Of a stretch of DNA of 64,000 nucleotides, positions 9,305 through 18,762 are shown piece after piece. Source of the DNA: Clostridiales bacterium UBA1390 (GTDB taxonomy: Bacteria > Bacillota > Clostridia > Lachnospirales > Bianqueaceae); NCBI GenBank assembly GCA_002305315.1, contig DBQQ01000052.1, forward strand, positions 40,332 through 104,331, written 5' to 3'. The notes beneath the pieces were generated by a model that was not told where the DNA came from, made no database searches, and saw nothing but the letters and a program-made list of their open reading frames with translations. How positions within the stretch are numbered: position 1 is the first letter of the stretch; each line of letters starts with the position of its first letter. A program made the translations under genes and the position numbers.

Positions 9305-9377
9305 TTGACATTAATATTTAGATAGACTATAATTAAGAATGTTACCGTAGTGTTTATCAAATGGGTGATTTGATAAA
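9305..9377 (+). promoter_or_regulatory. Consensus promoter plus perfect dyad operator
   Basis: TTGACA (9305-9310), a 17-bp spacer and TATAAT (9328-9333) form a full consensus promoter. About 20 bp downstream, TTTATCAAAT (9353-9362) and ATTTGATAAA (9368-9377) make a perfect 10-bp inverted repeat with a 5-bp gap, in the place expected of a repressor site. No regulator gene is adjacent, so the binding protein must be encoded elsewhere. Confidence 0.8.
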
Positions 9378-9415
9378 TACTTTTTTTTGACAAATGGGAA
9401 AGAAGGAAGTGTGCA

Positions 9416-11164
9416 ATGGTCAAAGAACTGGCAAAAAGTATTCGAGAGTATAAAAAGACATCGATTGCGACTCCCATATTGGTTTCTATGGAGGTTGTGA
9501 TGGAGTGTATCATCCCGTTTATCATCGCAGAGCTGGTGAACCAGATCAAGGCGGGATGTGACCTTGGGGTCATCGTAGGCTACGGTCTGATATTGATCGT
9601 GATGGCGGGATTGTCTCTGATGTTCGGCGCGTTAGCGGGATCCACCTGTGCGACCGCTTCCTGCGGACTGGCTAAAAACCTGCGGAAGGATATGTTCTAT
9701 GCGATTCAAAACTATTCGTTTGAGAACATTGACAAGTTTTCCACCTCGTCATTGGTAACGCGAATGACGACGGATGTGAGCAATGTGCAGTTTGCGTATA
9801 TGATGATTATCCGTACAGCGATCCGGAGTCCGTTGATGCTCATTTTTGCGTTCGTCATGGCATTTGTCATGGGAGGACGGATGGCTTTTATTTTCTTGAT
9901 TGTCGCGCCGCTTTTGGGCGTTGGCCTGTTTCTGGTAGCGCGTAAGACAATGCCTCTCTTTAAGCGGGTATTCAAGAAATATGATGCGCTGAACAGTTCC
10001 ATTCAGGAAAATGTGAAGGGCATTCGCGTGGTCAAGTCCTATGTGCGAGAAGATTATGAGAAGCAGAAGTTTAATCGCGCCGCGGAAGATGTGTGCAACG
10101 ATTTTACAAAGGCAGAACGTATTCTGGCGTTGAATAATCCGCTGATGCAGTTTTGTATTTATGCGGTCATGGTGTTCGTGCTTTCCTTCGGTTCCTATAC
10201 GATTATTACGTCCCAGGGACTGGACTTGGATGTGGGACAGTTTTCTTCTCTGCTGACCTATAGTTTTATGATCCTGAGCAGTCTGATGATGCTCTCCATG
10301 GTGTTTGTCATGATCACAATGGCGACAGAGTCGGCGCAGCGTATTGTGGAGGTGCTGCAGGAGAAGAGCACGATTGAAGACCCGGACAATCCGATCCATG
10401 AAGTAAAGGATGGGTCCATCGACTTTGACAATGTTAGTTTTAAATATTCTAAAAAGGCGGAACGTATGGCGCTGGCGGATATCAATCTGCATATCCGTTC
10501 TGGAGAAACCATCGGGATCATCGGCGGGACGGGTTCTTCTAAATCCTCTCTGATTCAGTTGATTTCCCGGTTGTATGATGCGACGGAGGGATCGGTCAAG
10601 GTGGGCGGCGTCGATGTGCGTCAGTATGATGTGGAGACCCTCAGAAACCAGGTGGCCGTGGTGCTGCAGAAGAATATTCTCTTCTCTGGTACGATCAAGG
10701 AGAACCTGCGTTGGGGTAATCTGAATGCCACGGACGAGGAGCTGGAGGAGGCCTGCAGACTGGCGCAGGCGGATGAATTCATCCAGCAGTTTCCGAAGAA
10801 ATATGATACATATATCGAGCAGGGCGGCGCGAACGTGTCTGGTGGACAGAAGCAGCGTCTGTGTATTGCCAGAGCGCTCCTGAAGAAGCCGAAGATCCTG
10901 ATTCTGGATGATTCCACCAGCGCGGTGGATACGCGGACAGATGCATTGATTCGAAAGGCCATGCGGGAATATATTCCGGAGACCACCAAGATTATTATCG
11001 CACAGCGTACGGCGTCGGTGGAGGATGCGGATCGCATCATCGTCATGGATGGCGGCAGAATCCAGGCGATTGGTACCCATCAGGAGCTGATGGCGACAAA
11101 CGCCATCTATCAGGAAGTCTATACTTCTCAGAATAAGGCAGGTGATCAAGATGCAGAAGAATAA
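9416..11164 (+). CDS. Multidrug-type ABC exporter subunit with degenerate ATP site
   Basis: 582 residues: six-helix exporter domain, then an ATPase domain. Walker A reads GGTGSSKSS, with a serine where a glycine is usual. The signature is VSGGQKQR. Walker B LILDDSTSAVD has Asp in place of the catalytic Glu. That is the pattern of the degenerate half of asymmetric heterodimers such as TM287/288 and BmrC/BmrD. The catalytically complete partner is the next gene, starting within the end of this one. AAGAAGGAAG precedes the ATG. Expression is probably repressible through the dyad at 9353-9377. The likely role is export of lipophilic drugs or lipids; the substrate is unknown. Confidence 0.87.
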   Translation: MVKELAKSIREYKKTSIATPILVSMEVVMECIIPFIIAELVNQIKAGCDLGVIVGYGLILIVMAGLSLMFGALAGSTCATASCGLAKNLRKDMFYAIQNYSFENIDKFSTSSLVTRMTTDVSNVQFAYMMIIRTAIRSPLMLIFAFVMAFVMGGRMAFIFLIVAPLLGVGLFLVARKTMPLFKRVFKKYDALNSSIQENVKGIRVVKSYVREDYEKQKFNRAAEDVCNDFTKAERILALNNPLMQFCIYAVMVFVLSFGSYTIITSQGLDLDVGQFSSLLTYSFMILSSLMMLSMVFVMITMATESAQRIVEVLQEKSTIEDPDNPIHEVKDGSIDFDNVSFKYSKKAERMALADINLHIRSGETIGIIGGTGSSKSSLIQLISRLYDATEGSVKVGGVDVRQYDVETLRNQVAVVLQKNILFSGTIKENLRWGNLNATDEELEEACRLAQADEFIQQFPKKYDTYIEQGGANVSGGQKQRLCIARALLKKPKILILDDSTSAVDTRTDALIRKAMREYIPETTKIIIAQRTASVEDADRIIVMDGGRIQAIGTHQELMATNAIYQEVYTSQNKAGDQDAEE

Positions 11165-13037
11165 GAAGAGTATTACGATTCGTCTGATGAAGGAGCTCTT
11201 TTCCTTCTATCCGGTCATGCTGCCGCTGGTCATTGTTTTCATTATTTTTAATGCGATTGTCAGCTCGATTCCTGCGGTGTTCATGCAGAATGTCATCGCG
11301 CTCGTGGAACAGAGTTGGCAGAGCGGCGACTGGAGTCAGGTAGGAAGTCAAATCCTCGGCTTCGTAGGGATTTTAGTATTTTTCTACGTTTTGTCTCTTA
11401 TTTCCGGTTTCGCGTTTAATCAGATGATGGCCATCATCACGCAGGGATCTCTGATGAAGATGCGTGAGAAGATGTTTGGTCAGATGCAGAACCTGCCGGT
11501 TCGTTACTTTGATCGCAACAATCATGGTGATATCATGAGCCATTATACGAATGATATTGATACGCTGCGTCAGATGATCTCGCAGAGCTTTCCGCAGCTT
11601 CTGATTTCTGTCATCACGGTATTGACGATCTTCAGCATCATGCTGTACTTCTCCGTATGGATGGCGTTGGTCGTTCTGGCTGGCGTAGTCATCATGCTGA
11701 TGATTACGAGAAAGGTGGGCGGCAGTTCCGCACGGCATTTCGCCTATCAGCAGGTAGCCTTGGGAAAAGAAGAGGGCTTTATCGAGGAGATCATGAATGG
11801 GCAGAAGGTCGTGAAAGTCTTCTGTCATGAGGAAGAGAGCAAGAAGGATTTCGACAGGATCAACGATAAGCTTTTTGAAGAGTCAGAGAAGGCGCATAAG
11901 TTTGCGAATACGCTGGGGCCGATTCTGAATAATGTCGGAAACGTATTGTATGTAATCGTCGCACTGGTGGGAGGAATCCTCCTGGTGAGCGGCGCGCCGA
12001 ACCTGAGTATTTCGGGAATGGCGCTGAGCATCAGCGTGGTGGTTCCGTTCCTGAACATGACCAAGCAGTTTGCGGGGAATATCAACCAGGTATCCAACCA
12101 GGTCAATTCCATCGTCATGGGTCTTGCCGGTACGGGGCGTATCTTCGAGATGTTGGATCAGGAGCCGGAAGTCGACGATGGATATGTCACATTGGTCAAT
12201 GCGCGGGAAGAAAATGGAGAATTGGTGGAGTGTACGGAGCGGACGGGCGTATGGGCCTGGAAGCATCCCCATCAGGCGGATGGTACCGTGACGTATACCA
12301 AACTGGCTGGCGATGTACGGATGAAGGACGTAGACTTTGGTTATGATCCCGGGAAGATCGTTTTGCATGATATCACGTTATATGCGGAACCGGGACAGAA
12401 GGTGGCCTTTGTGGGGGCGACCGGCGCCGGAAAGACCACGATCACAAACCTGATTAACCGTTTTTATGATATCGAGGATGGAAAGATCCGTTACGACGGC
12501 ATCAATATCAATAAGATCAAGAAGGCCGATCTGCGGCGTTCTCTGGGAATGGTGCTGCAGGATACGAATCTGTTTACAGGGACGGTCATGGACAATATTC
12601 GTTATGGCCGCCTGGATGCGTCGGATGAAGAGTGTATGGATGCAGCCAAGTTGGCCGGTGCCCACGATTTCATCACGCGTCTGCCGGAAGTCTACAAGAC
12701 CATGTTGTCGGGAAACGGCAGTAATCTGTCGCAGGGACAGCGGCAGCTTCTGTCCATCGCTCGCGCGGCGGTGGCAGATCCTCCGGTCATGATCCTGGAC
12801 GAGGCTACCTCTTCGATTGATACGAGTACAGAAGCAATTGTACAGCGGGGAATGGACGCGCTGATGAAAGGACGTACCGTATTTGTCATCGCACACCGCC
12901 TGTCTACGGTCAAGAATTCCAACGTCATCATGGTATTGGAGCATGGACACATTATCGAGCGGGGAACGCATGAGCAGCTGATCGAGCAAAAGGGCAAGTA
13001 TTATCAGCTGTATACGGGTGCTTTTGAGTTGGAGTAA
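11151..13037 (+). CDS. Multidrug-type ABC exporter subunit with complete ATP site
   Basis: About 628 residues. The frame opens at GTG 11142, but ATG 11151 is preferred because AGGTG lies about 6 nt upstream. It has an exporter membrane domain, an insert of about 40 residues before the ATPase domain (rich in E, G and W, seen in Clostridia members of this group), and then Walker A GATGAGKTT. The signature is LSQGQRQ and Walker B MILDEATSSID keeps the catalytic Glu. It overlaps the preceding gene, consistent with stoichiometric heterodimer synthesis. A strong terminator follows. Together the two genes make one exporter with one consensus and one degenerate ATP site. Confidence 0.88.
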   Translation: MQKNKKSITIRLMKELFSFYPVMLPLVIVFIIFNAIVSSIPAVFMQNVIALVEQSWQSGDWSQVGSQILGFVGILVFFYVLSLISGFAFNQMMAIITQGSLMKMREKMFGQMQNLPVRYFDRNNHGDIMSHYTNDIDTLRQMISQSFPQLLISVITVLTIFSIMLYFSVWMALVVLAGVVIMLMITRKVGGSSARHFAYQQVALGKEEGFIEEIMNGQKVVKVFCHEEESKKDFDRINDKLFEESEKAHKFANTLGPILNNVGNVLYVIVALVGGILLVSGAPNLSISGMALSISVVVPFLNMTKQFAGNINQVSNQVNSIVMGLAGTGRIFEMLDQEPEVDDGYVTLVNAREENGELVECTERTGVWAWKHPHQADGTVTYTKLAGDVRMKDVDFGYDPGKIVLHDITLYAEPGQKVAFVGATGAGKTTITNLINRFYDIEDGKIRYDGININKIKKADLRRSLGMVLQDTNLFTGTVMDNIRYGRLDASDEECMDAAKLAGAHDFITRLPEVYKTMLSGNGSNLSQGQRQLLSIARAAVADPPVMILDEATSSIDTSTEAIVQRGMDALMKGRTVFVIAHRLSTVKNSNVIMVLEHGHIIERGTHEQLIEQKGKYYQLYTGAFELE

Positions 13038-13051
13038 TTATCATATAGACG

Positions 13052-13107
13052 AAAGAACTGTTGCGAGAGTAGATCAAGAATCTACCGGAGCAGCAGTTCT
13101 TTTTTTC
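13052..13107 (+). terminator. Terminator of the heterodimeric ABC operon
   Basis: AAAGAACTG (13052-13060) pairs with CAGTTCTTT (13094-13102), with an inner GTAGAT/ATCTAC stem, followed by a run of T. Confidence 0.8.
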
Positions 13108-13207
13108 AATAAAGATTTTGCGTGTCAGTCCCATCTTCGGTGCAAAGCCACATACATACTGGCTTTTTCAAGTCGAATTCTGTTTGATGTTCTATTTCCA
13201 TGATATC

Positions 13208-13260
13208 AAAAAAGAGCGTGTTCCTTCACCCTCTCGGATGATGGAACACGCCCTCTTTTT
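13208..13260 (-). terminator. Terminator of the OB-fold-like lipoprotein gene
   Basis: AAAAAGAG plus CGTGTTCC pairs with GGAACACG plus CTCTTTTT around a long loop. It lies 14 bp after the lipoprotein stop on the minus strand. Confidence 0.8.
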
Positions 13261-13273
13261 GAAATTTTTCAGA

Positions 13274-14140
13274 TTATGCCGCAGGTGTTACGGAAACGAT
13301 ATGGGGGTTTACTCCTTCATACCAGTACAGATATCCTTCCATGTCGATCACATCGCCGATCGCAAGGTTCTGTACAGCCTGATATACCTCCGTCGTGCTG
13401 TCGCACAGATAGGATTCGATTACGAAGGTATAGGTCTCGCCATCCTTGGATACGTTGAAGTACAGATCGTCGCCTTCGGAACCGGAACCGTTATAGTTGT
13501 ACAGGAACGGAACCTCTGCATTGCCATTCGCTTCATCAATGCTGGCGACTACTTCCAGACCCTTGAAGGATACAAACTGATTCTGATGATCGATCAGTTC
13601 GTCGGTGCCCAGAAGATCGGTGACATCGAGGGCTTCTGCAACAAAAGTATCCTCACTGTCCAATACTTCCACAGTACCATCAATGATTTCGACCTCGCCG
13701 GACCACTCGGACTTATAACCGGTGACACGAATCTTAGTACCGGGCTCCAGCTTGTCATAATCTTCCTGAGAAATGGAAGCGTCATAGACAAAGTAAGCGC
13801 CATCCTCATCCTGCGTATACAGGGTAGCGGTCTGCTGCTCTGCATAATAGGACTGCTTAGCCTGTACGTATGTCTCTACACAGACTTCGCTGTCCAACTC
13901 AGCTGCTACATACTCCTCATAGCTCATCACTTCCGCCTGTGCATCGGCCGCGGAGCTCTCGTCTGCGACAGAACTCTCTTCGGCTGCGCTCTCTTCAGCC
14001 GCGGAACTTTCTTCGGCTACAGAGCTATCCTGCGCCGCAGAACTGTTCTGCGCTGTAGAGCTGTTTCCTGTATCGCTGGAACAGGCAGCCATTGCGAATA
14101 CCATCAGCGTGACAAGCAGCAATGATATTACTTTTCTCAT
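13274..14140 (-). CDS. Secreted lipoprotein with an OB-fold-like C-terminal part
   Basis: 288 residues. A type II signal peptide ends in the lipobox FAMAAC, so Cys20 should be lipidated and the protein anchored outside the membrane. About 50 residues of low-complexity Ser/Ala/Glu linker follow (repeats of AAEESS). The rest is rich in beta strands, with segments such as GTKIRVTGYKSEW, EIIDGTVEVL and IGDVIDMEGYLYWY that resemble bacterial OB-fold modules. No catalytic motif is seen. It is monocistronic with its own promoter and terminator. A binding or structural role at the surface is an inference; its ligand is unknown. Confidence 0.75.
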   Translation of the reverse strand: MRKVISLLLVTLMVFAMAACSSDTGNSSTAQNSSAAQDSSVAEESSAAEESAAEESSVADESSAADAQAEVMSYEEYVAAELDSEVCVETYVQAKQSYYAEQQTATLYTQDEDGAYFVYDASISQEDYDKLEPGTKIRVTGYKSEWSGEVEIIDGTVEVLDSEDTFVAEALDVTDLLGTDELIDHQNQFVSFKGLEVVASIDEANGNAEVPFLYNYNGSGSEGDDLYFNVSKDGETYTFVIESYLCDSTTEVYQAVQNLAIGDVIDMEGYLYWYEGVNPHIVSVTPAA

Positions 14141-14191
14141 CTTTTTGTTCTCCTCCTAATAAATTCTCGTTGCGTTTTCCGCAACGCATCT

Positions 14192-14220
14192 ATTATAGAA
14201 CAGAGAGCCTGGGAAATCAA
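14192..14220 (-). promoter_or_regulatory. Promoter of the OB-fold-like lipoprotein gene
   Basis: On the minus strand TTGATT (14215-14220) and TATAAT (14192-14197) are 17 bp apart. A GTTGCG/CGCAAC hairpin (14169-14185) lies in the leader, then AGGAGG before the start. Confidence 0.7.
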
Positions 14221-14234
14221 GTTTTTTTAAGAAG

Positions 14235-15833
14235 TTATGCGTTCTTTTTCCGGCGCGATTTCTTCCATTGCCATAGAACATACAGGATGATCAATACCCA
14301 AACTGCAGCGAGGGCACTCAGAAGAATGATGGCAGTCTGCGGCAGAGGCCCCAGATCCGCCTTGCCGGACGAAAGCCCCTCGGCCTGATCCAGATGATAT
14401 AAGGAAGAAACTTCATCGAATAGGGAATCTATATAGGCGTCATCCACGGTCTCGCTGCGACGCATGGACTTCGTGACAGATTCGATCAGCTCTCCGGCGG
14501 CATTACGCAGAGATGTGGAACCGTTGAAGACCGGAGTGACAAAGGTATCGTCCATATGATCGAGAAGAAGCTGGGAAGCCTGGATCTTCACGTCGTAATA
14601 TTGGTTATTATCCTCGCCGGCCCGGGACAGGTAGTCCTGGTAGGTTTCGGAGTTTTGAGCCTTCGAAGTGACAGGCACGTAACCTTCGGTCTCGGAATAC
14701 GCAATCTGCACATCGTTCGTCAGAAGATACTGCGTGAAGAGCCAGGAAGCCAGGACTTCCTGGGGGTCATCTTTGTTGAAGATACAGATCGACGGCCCTT
14801 GCGAGATCATCTGTGGATGTTCCGTGTCAAACTGAGGGATCGGCATGACTTCGATTTCAAAATCGACCAGGGATTCTTCCGAGATATCGGTGAGAGGCGC
14901 ATCCGTACCCATCCAGGTGGCGCCCGCAGTAGAATCAATGGCAAAGATACATTGTCCGGCATTGAGAAAATTCGCGGGATAACTGGAGATCTTGAAAGTA
15001 GAGAAAGCCCTTGTTCCGGCGTGTTCCGCGATGGTATACAGGAGCTCCTTCGTCGTGTCGTTAAAGAGAAGAATCTCTCCATTGTCGGTGGAATATCCGG
15101 CGTCCAACTGCCGCAGCATCTGGATCATCATGTTATCCGTAGACTTATAGATGAAAGGAATCATTACGGATTGTCCGTTGACCAGGAAATTGCCGTCGGC
15201 ATCCTGAGCCATGGCTGCTTCAGAGACTTCCCAGATGAAATCCCAGGTCAGTGTTTCTGGTAATGTATAGCCCAGCGCTTCCACATAGGTCTTGTTGATG
15301 TAACAGGCCTCTGTGGAACGCATGAAGGGAACGGCATAATACTGACCGCCAATCTGACATTCCGCAAGGAACTGCGGGATGATTTCGTCTACAGTCGGCG
15401 AGTCGAATAGCAGCTCGCTGCCGCCCAAACCATAGGTTTCATCCGTAAACAGCGTATCCAGGGGCACTACGGTATTATCGCCGGTCATATAGGTGGCGAT
15501 GTGATCCGGATAGGTGATACATACATTCGGGGTGGTACCGGTGGAAATATTCGTGATGACATCATTATAGATATCGCCATAGTCCGTGTACAGTTTGAGT
15601 GTGACGGTGATATTTGGATACAGGCTTTCGAAGTTCTCGATGGCCTCTTTGTAAATGGTGGTCTGAGTGGCGTTCGTGTCATTTTTGGCCCAGAAGGTGA
15701 TCTCATACTGGCGCGAAGTGTCGAAGGTTTCGGGCACTTCAAAGGCCGACAGATCCTGTGTATTGCCATGACAGCCGGAAAGACACAGCGTCAGAAGCAG
15801 AAAGCAGAGTATACAGGAGATATACTTTCTCAT
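14235..15833 (-). CDS. Extracellular sugar-binding protein with an added C-terminal membrane anchor
   Basis: 532 residues, longer than most family 1 solute-binding proteins (about 420-460). The N-terminus has a lipoprotein signal with lipobox LCLSGC. The body matches carbohydrate/glycerol-phosphate binding proteins (ITFWAKNDTN, PNVCITYPDH, YAVPFMRSTEACYIN). Unusually, the C-terminus carries a hydrophobic helix of about 22 residues (about 500-522) followed by WQWKKSRRKKN. The chain could therefore be held at both ends. It is the last gene of the importer operon, overlapping the preceding permease by 4 bp. The substrate is not determined; sugars or glycerol-phosphate-type ligands are the family norm. 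Confidence 0.87.
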   Translation of the reverse strand: MRKYISCILCFLLLTLCLSGCHGNTQDLSAFEVPETFDTSRQYEITFWAKNDTNATQTTIYKEAIENFESLYPNITVTLKLYTDYGDIYNDVITNISTGTTPNVCITYPDHIATYMTGDNTVVPLDTLFTDETYGLGGSELLFDSPTVDEIIPQFLAECQIGGQYYAVPFMRSTEACYINKTYVEALGYTLPETLTWDFIWEVSEAAMAQDADGNFLVNGQSVMIPFIYKSTDNMMIQMLRQLDAGYSTDNGEILLFNDTTKELLYTIAEHAGTRAFSTFKISSYPANFLNAGQCIFAIDSTAGATWMGTDAPLTDISEESLVDFEIEVMPIPQFDTEHPQMISQGPSICIFNKDDPQEVLASWLFTQYLLTNDVQIAYSETEGYVPVTSKAQNSETYQDYLSRAGEDNNQYYDVKIQASQLLLDHMDDTFVTPVFNGSTSLRNAAGELIESVTKSMRRSETVDDAYIDSLFDEVSSLYHLDQAEGLSSGKADLGPLPQTAIILLSALAAVWVLIILYVLWQWKKSRRKKNA

Positions 15834-16714
15834 CCCTTGGTCCCTCCTCTCGATACACCGGACATGATTTTCTTGCGGAAGATTAGGAACAGGATAATCA
15901 GAGGAACCGAGATGACCACCACCGCGGCCATCATGGCGGGAATATTTTCCCGGCCAAAGCCGTTTTCCCGAATCTCCTGAATCCCATTGGAAACCAGATA
16001 CATGGTCGGGTCATCGGTGATCAGGCGCGGCCACACATAGGAGTTCCAGCATTCGATGATCTTCAGAATGATGATCGTGATGATCGTAGGACGACAGATG
16101 GGAATCATCACCTTCCACAGATACTTCAGATCCGAAGTGGCATCGACTTTCGCTGCGTAATAGAGTTCATCCGGCACCTGCTCGAAGTTCTCTTTGAGCA
16201 GGTAGATATAGAAGACGCTCGTTACGGAGGGAAGGATCAGCCCCCAGAACGTATTGCGCAGCTCCAGGTTGGTGATCGTGGCGAAGTTGGTAATCATGAC
16301 CAATTCCGTGGGAATCATCATCAGAGAAAGAAACAGCGTGAATAGTGCGTTCTTTCCGCGAAAACTGAGTCTGGCAAAGGCATAAGCCGCCAGCGTAATC
16401 ACAACAATCATGATCGCGGTCGTAGCCAGTGTGAAGATCAGTGTATTGAGAAGGTAGCGTCCCAGGGGAACCGTGGTAAAGGCATTCACATAGTTCTCCC
16501 AGGTGGGGGACAGGGTGAAGAAGGTGGGGACGACCTCGGCATTATAGGAAGCATAGCTCTTGAACGAAGTCAGGACCATCCAATAAAAAGGAAACAGGAC
16601 GATGAGGGCCCAGAGAGTCAGAAAAAAGTAGATGATCACTTTGGAGAGGGTTTTGCGATGTTCTCCTGCTTTCTGTACTTTCTGAAAATCGATTTTTGGC
16701 GATTGCTTATCCAT
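15830..16714 (-). CDS. Carbohydrate ABC importer permease, MalG/UgpE type
   Basis: 294 residues with six predicted membrane helices. The EAA-type loop that contacts the ATPase is visible around PDELYYAAKVDATSDLKYLW (near residue 190). The hydrophobic start after about 30 residues and the IMSGVSRGGTKG tail are typical of the MalG-like subunit. It lies between the MalF-like permease (14-bp gap) and the binding protein (4-bp overlap). Confidence 0.9.
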   Translation of the reverse strand: MDKQSPKIDFQKVQKAGEHRKTLSKVIIYFFLTLWALIVLFPFYWMVLTSFKSYASYNAEVVPTFFTLSPTWENYVNAFTTVPLGRYLLNTLIFTLATTAIMIVVITLAAYAFARLSFRGKNALFTLFLSLMMIPTELVMITNFATITNLELRNTFWGLILPSVTSVFYIYLLKENFEQVPDELYYAAKVDATSDLKYLWKVMIPICRPTIITIIILKIIECWNSYVWPRLITDDPTMYLVSNGIQEIRENGFGRENIPAMMAAVVVISVPLIILFLIFRKKIMSGVSRGGTKG

Positions 16715-16728
16715 AACCAGATTCCTCC

Positions 16729-17619
16729 TTAGTGATGGACGTGCCGGCGGCTGACCAGCAGATTGATACAGGTGATGGTCAGCACGATCACGAACAGGAT
16801 GATGGCCGCAGCGGAAGCGTAGGAAGGATATCCGCCGCCATCGCCGTACAGCATATCGTAGACATAACCCACAATCGTATTCATACCCGCCGCGTTCAGA
16901 TCTGTCCCGAAGAGAGCCACCGCGTCACTGTACGCCTTGAAGGCGCCGATGCAGCCGGTGACGACCAGATAGAAGATCATCGGAGAGATCATGGGCAGGG
17001 TGATCTTGCGAAACGTGCGGAAGGCTGAAGTTCCATCGACCCTGGCCGCCTTGTAATATTCCTCATTGACCGAGGCCAGCGCGCTGGTCAGAATGAGAAT
17101 CTTGAAGGGCATGACAATCCAGACGGTGTATAGGCAAAGAACCATCATCTTGGCCCAGTAGGGACCGTCGATGAAGTCGACAGACTCACCGCCGAACCAC
17201 TGAATCAGAAGATTCACAAGGCCATCCGAGTATTCCGTCTGCTGAAACAGCACCATGAAGACCAATCCCACGGCCAGTGTGTTTGTCACATAGGGCAGGA
17301 AGTATACGGTCTGGTATAAGTTGCGCAGCGGCTTGATTTTGCTGAGGCCCAGGGCGATCAATAGAGAAAGGATCGTCGAGGTGGGCACGGTGATCGCCGT
17401 CAGGATGAAGGTGTTCTGGATGGCCTGCAGGAAATACGGATCATGGAGTACATACGAATAATTATACAGGCCGGTACCGAAGTAGGTCTGGGAGGCAAAG
17501 TTATAGCCCTCTTCAAAGGAGTAGATGAACACGTCGATCAGAGGATAGATCATGAATACACCCAGAAACAGGAGGGCCGGCAGCAGATACAGCCATGCCT
17601 TTTTCCCGTTCTTTTTCAT
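16729..17619 (-). CDS. Carbohydrate ABC importer permease, MalF/UgpA type
   Basis: 296 residues, six helices, beginning with a positively charged stretch and a first helix at about 9-29. The EAA loop reads NEEYYKAARVDGTSAFRTF, followed by KITLPMISP. This is the UgpA/LacF-like short form, without the large periplasmic loop of enterobacterial MalF. It overlaps the ATPase gene by 4 bp, which suggests translational coupling, and pairs with the next gene product to form the membrane channel. Confidence 0.9.
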   Translation of the reverse strand: MKKNGKKAWLYLLPALLFLGVFMIYPLIDVFIYSFEEGYNFASQTYFGTGLYNYSYVLHDPYFLQAIQNTFILTAITVPTSTILSLLIALGLSKIKPLRNLYQTVYFLPYVTNTLAVGLVFMVLFQQTEYSDGLVNLLIQWFGGESVDFIDGPYWAKMMVLCLYTVWIVMPFKILILTSALASVNEEYYKAARVDGTSAFRTFRKITLPMISPMIFYLVVTGCIGAFKAYSDAVALFGTDLNAAGMNTIVGYVYDMLYGDGGGYPSYASAAAIILFVIVLTITCINLLVSRRHVHH

Positions 17620-18728
17620 AATGAACGCTCTCCTTCCTTATAAATACGCGTCTGCGTCTTTTTATGGAATACATGCAGTTTATGCGGCTTGATCGCAAAA
17701 TGAATGTCAGTGGTAGCCGGATGAATCACATGATCCGAGGCGATGATTGAGCGGATGGTAGGCGTCACGCTGGCAGGATGCGTGGTGATGACACTGATAT
17801 CCCGTCCCATCACTTCCACAGCGCTCAGCTTGCAGTGGAGCGGTCCGTCTTCCTGTAACACGAAGCCTTCCGGACGGATTCCCACCCAGACCTCCTGGTC
17901 GGCAAGGCCAGGAACGGAAAGGACCGGATCCTCCGCGAGATACAGTATCTCGTCCTTCACAAGGCCCTCGAATACGTTAATAGGCGGTGTGCCCAGAAAT
18001 TGAGCGACAAAGAGATTGGCCGGATCATCATAGACGTCCTGGGGCTTTCCGATATGTTGAATGACGCCCTGGCGCATCACAACGATCTGATCCGAGATGC
18101 TCATGGCCTCTTCCTGATCGTGCGTGACGAATACGGTCGTGATGCCCGTGGTACGCTGGATTTTGCGGATCTCTTCCCGTGTCTGCAGTCGGAGCCTTGC
18201 GTCCAGATTGGACAGGGGTTCATCCAGGAGAAGTACATGCGGCATCTTGACCAGCGCTCTGGCGATGGCGACGCGCTGCTGCTGTCCTCCGGAAAGCTCA
18301 CTGGGCTTGCGGTCCATCAGTTCTTCGATCTGCACCAGGGCTGCCGCATCCTGCGCACGTTTTTGCATCTCGGCCTTGGAAAGCTTGTCCTTTCCTTTCA
18401 GGTTTTCCAGGGGGAACAGGATGTTATCCAGTACCGTGAGATGCGGATACAAAGCATAGTTTTGAAACACCATTCCCACGCCGCGTTTTTCCGCAGGCAG
18501 GGCGGTGACATCCTGATCGCCGAAGAAAATATGGCCGGATGTGGGCTTTTCCAGTCCACAGATCATGTTTAAGGTGGTACTCTTACCGCATCCGGAAGGC
18601 CCCAGCAGCCCGATCAGCTGACCATCCGGAATCTCAAAGGAAAAATCTGAGACAGCCACTACATCGGTTGTATTTTTCTTTCCCCTGCTGGGAAAGGTTT
18701 TGGTGATATGTTGCAGAACAATCTTCAT
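17616..18728 (-). CDS. Carbohydrate ABC importer ATPase, UgpC/MsmX-like
   Basis: 370 residues: an ATPase domain with GPSGCGKST (about 41-49), signature LSGGQQQR and Walker B VLLLDEPLSNLDA, plus a C-terminal TOBE/OB-type regulatory region (about 240-360) typical of the CUT1 sugar importers. First gene of a four-gene operon (ATPase, two permeases, binding protein). Many CUT1 loci in Firmicutes lack their own ATPase and share one, so its presence makes this a self-contained importer. Confidence 0.9.
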   Translation of the reverse strand: MKIVLQHITKTFPSRGKKNTTDVVAVSDFSFEIPDGQLIGLLGPSGCGKSTTLNMICGLEKPTSGHIFFGDQDVTALPAEKRGVGMVFQNYALYPHLTVLDNILFPLENLKGKDKLSKAEMQKRAQDAAALVQIEELMDRKPSELSGGQQQRVAIARALVKMPHVLLLDEPLSNLDARLRLQTREEIRKIQRTTGITTVFVTHDQEEAMSISDQIVVMRQGVIQHIGKPQDVYDDPANLFVAQFLGTPPINVFEGLVKDEILYLAEDPVLSVPGLADQEVWVGIRPEGFVLQEDGPLHCKLSAVEVMGRDISVITTHPASVTPTIRSIIASDHVIHPATTDIHFAIKPHKLHVFHKKTQTRIYKEGERSL

Positions 18729-18762
18729 CGTAACATTCCCTCATTTCTTTTTCTTCTTTATA

